Of a stretch of DNA of 5,734 nucleotides, positions 5,087-5,734 are shown piece by piece. The DNA is from Spirochaetaceae bacterium (GTDB lineage: Bacteria > Spirochaetota > Spirochaetia > Treponematales > Rectinemataceae): assembly GCA_016794765.1 (NCBI GenBank), contig JAEUJG010000396.1, positions 1 through 5,734 of the forward strand. Direction: 5' to 3'. The notes under the pieces are model-generated. The model had not been told where the DNA came from. It was given only the letters and a program-made list of their open reading frames with translations, and did no database searches. How positions within the stretch are numbered: the first letter of the stretch is position 1; each line of letters opens with the position of its first letter. A program made the position numbers and the translations under genes.

Positions 5087-5734
5087 ATGGCCTCCACCAC
5101 GAAAGACCAGGCGAAGGGCGCCGCGAGGCCCAGTCTCCTCGACGCCCTCATCGCGAGCGACGGGGCGATCTCCGCCCTCGTCGTCGTTCTCGGTTTCATC
5201 TGCGGAACCCTCATCATCGTCGCGGTCGGGAAGAATCCCGCCAACATGTACGCGGCCCTGCTCCAGACCCTCACGGGCCTGGACGTAACGCGCGGCGTCT
5301 GGAACTCGCGCTACATCGGCGAGTGGCTCACCGCGTCCATGCCCCTCATCCTCTGCGGACTCTCCATGGGCTTCGCGGCGCGCACCGGCCTCTTCAACGT
5401 CGGCGCCGAGGGGCAGTACATCATGGGACTCACGGCCGCGCAGTTCGTCGCCCTCTTCGGGCCGCAGGTGCCGGGGCTCCACTGGGCCCTGGCCCTCGTC
5501 GCCGGCCTCCTGGCGGGCGCGCTCTGGGGCGGGCTCGTCGGCTGGATGAAGGCGAAGTACTCGGTTTCCGAGGTCGTCTCCACCATCATGCTGAACTACG
5601 TCGCCTACTTCCTTTCCCGCTTCCTGACCCAGCTCATCCCGGCCGCGAACACCTACCGCACGCCGAACTATCCCGAGACGGCCCTGCTCAAGAACGGCTT
5701 CTTCGAGTCGCTGACCAACGGCTCCCGCCTCAAC
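5087..5734 (+). CDS. ABC transporter permease, nucleoside type (YufP/NupP-like), N-terminal part
   Basis: The frame from ATG 5087 stays open for 216 codons to the right edge, so the C-terminal part is missing (family members are usually about 350 residues). It belongs to the BPD_transp_2 group of inner-membrane permeases that pair with fused ATPases. After a hydrophilic start come likely membrane segments near residues 27-48, 83-98, 109-125, 131-153 and 165-186. The family-typical stretch AARTGLFNVGAEGQYIMG (97-114) and the loop KAKYSVSEVVSTIMLNYVAY (155-174), in the region expected to contact the ATPase, support a YufP-like assignment. Together with TmpC and the ATPase it would form the uptake channel; these systems need a second, shorter permease (YufQ-like), which should follow. 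AAGGAG at 5071-5076 fixes the start. Nothing looks broken within the visible part. Confidence 0.93.
   Translation, partial: MASTTKDQAKGAARPSLLDALIASDGAISALVVVLGFICGTLIIVAVGKNPANMYAALLQTLTGLDVTRGVWNSRYIGEWLTASMPLILCGLSMGFAARTGLFNVGAEGQYIMGLTAAQFVALFGPQVPGLHWALALVAGLLAGALWGGLVGWMKAKYSVSEVVSTIMLNYVAYFLSRFLTQLIPAANTYRTPNYPETALLKNGFFESLTNGSRLN

Noticed and set aside
4613..5589. Minus-strand frames opposite the ATPase end and the permease
   Set aside because: They are compositional shadows: the plus strand carries a continuous permease frame with membrane segments and conserved motifs, and the antisense products are repetitive Arg/Ala/Glu-rich sequences.

Overview
The window is GC-rich DNA (by eye well above 60% G+C, with third codon positions mostly C or G) holding a complete ABC-F protein gene, a complete lipoprotein gene, a complete ABC-transporter ATPase gene and two genes cut by the window edges. 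The best clue to the host is the lipoprotein at 2301-3410. Its GIDDKSFN, GGTGNG, WAIGVDSDQ and VLTSML motifs match what I remember of Treponema TmpC/PnrA, and the order (lipoprotein, double-domain ATPase, permease) matches the treponemal purine-nucleoside cluster. I therefore suggest a high-GC spirochaete, with moderate confidence; the same gene set also occurs in Firmicutes and other phyla.

Layout. 1-342 (minus) is the N-terminal 114 codons of an iron-containing alcohol dehydrogenase, reading off the left edge. A 116-bp divergent spacer (343-458) follows. 459-2093 (plus) is a YbiT-type ABC-F ATPase starting at GTG and closed by a textbook intrinsic terminator (2125-2160). A strong sigma-70-like promoter (2221-2249) with an inverted repeat just after the predicted transcription start (2258-2278) then drives the second unit: the TmpC-like lipoprotein (2301-3410), a 117-bp gap with two stacked GC-rich hairpins (3426-3501), a YufO/NupO-type double-NBD ATPase (3528-5084), and, two bases later, a YufP/NupP-type permease (5087 to the right edge, incomplete). 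The partner permease that completes such a transporter is expected just outside the window.

How they work together. The lipoprotein would capture a purine nucleoside (or a related ligand) outside the cytoplasmic membrane and deliver it to a channel of two permeases powered by the fused ATPase. The hairpins after the lipoprotein gene, the second of which ends in a short U-rich tail, look like a stabiliser plus a leaky terminator. They would let the binding protein be made in excess over the membrane components. The ABC-F gene is a separate transcription unit acting on ribosomes, and the dehydrogenase faces away from it, so neither is obviously linked to nucleoside uptake.

I did not find a novel system here. 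The points most worth a second look are the hairpin pair at 3426-3501, the promoter-proximal inverted repeat at 2258-2278, and the fact that both ATPases each appear to keep only one competent ATP site.
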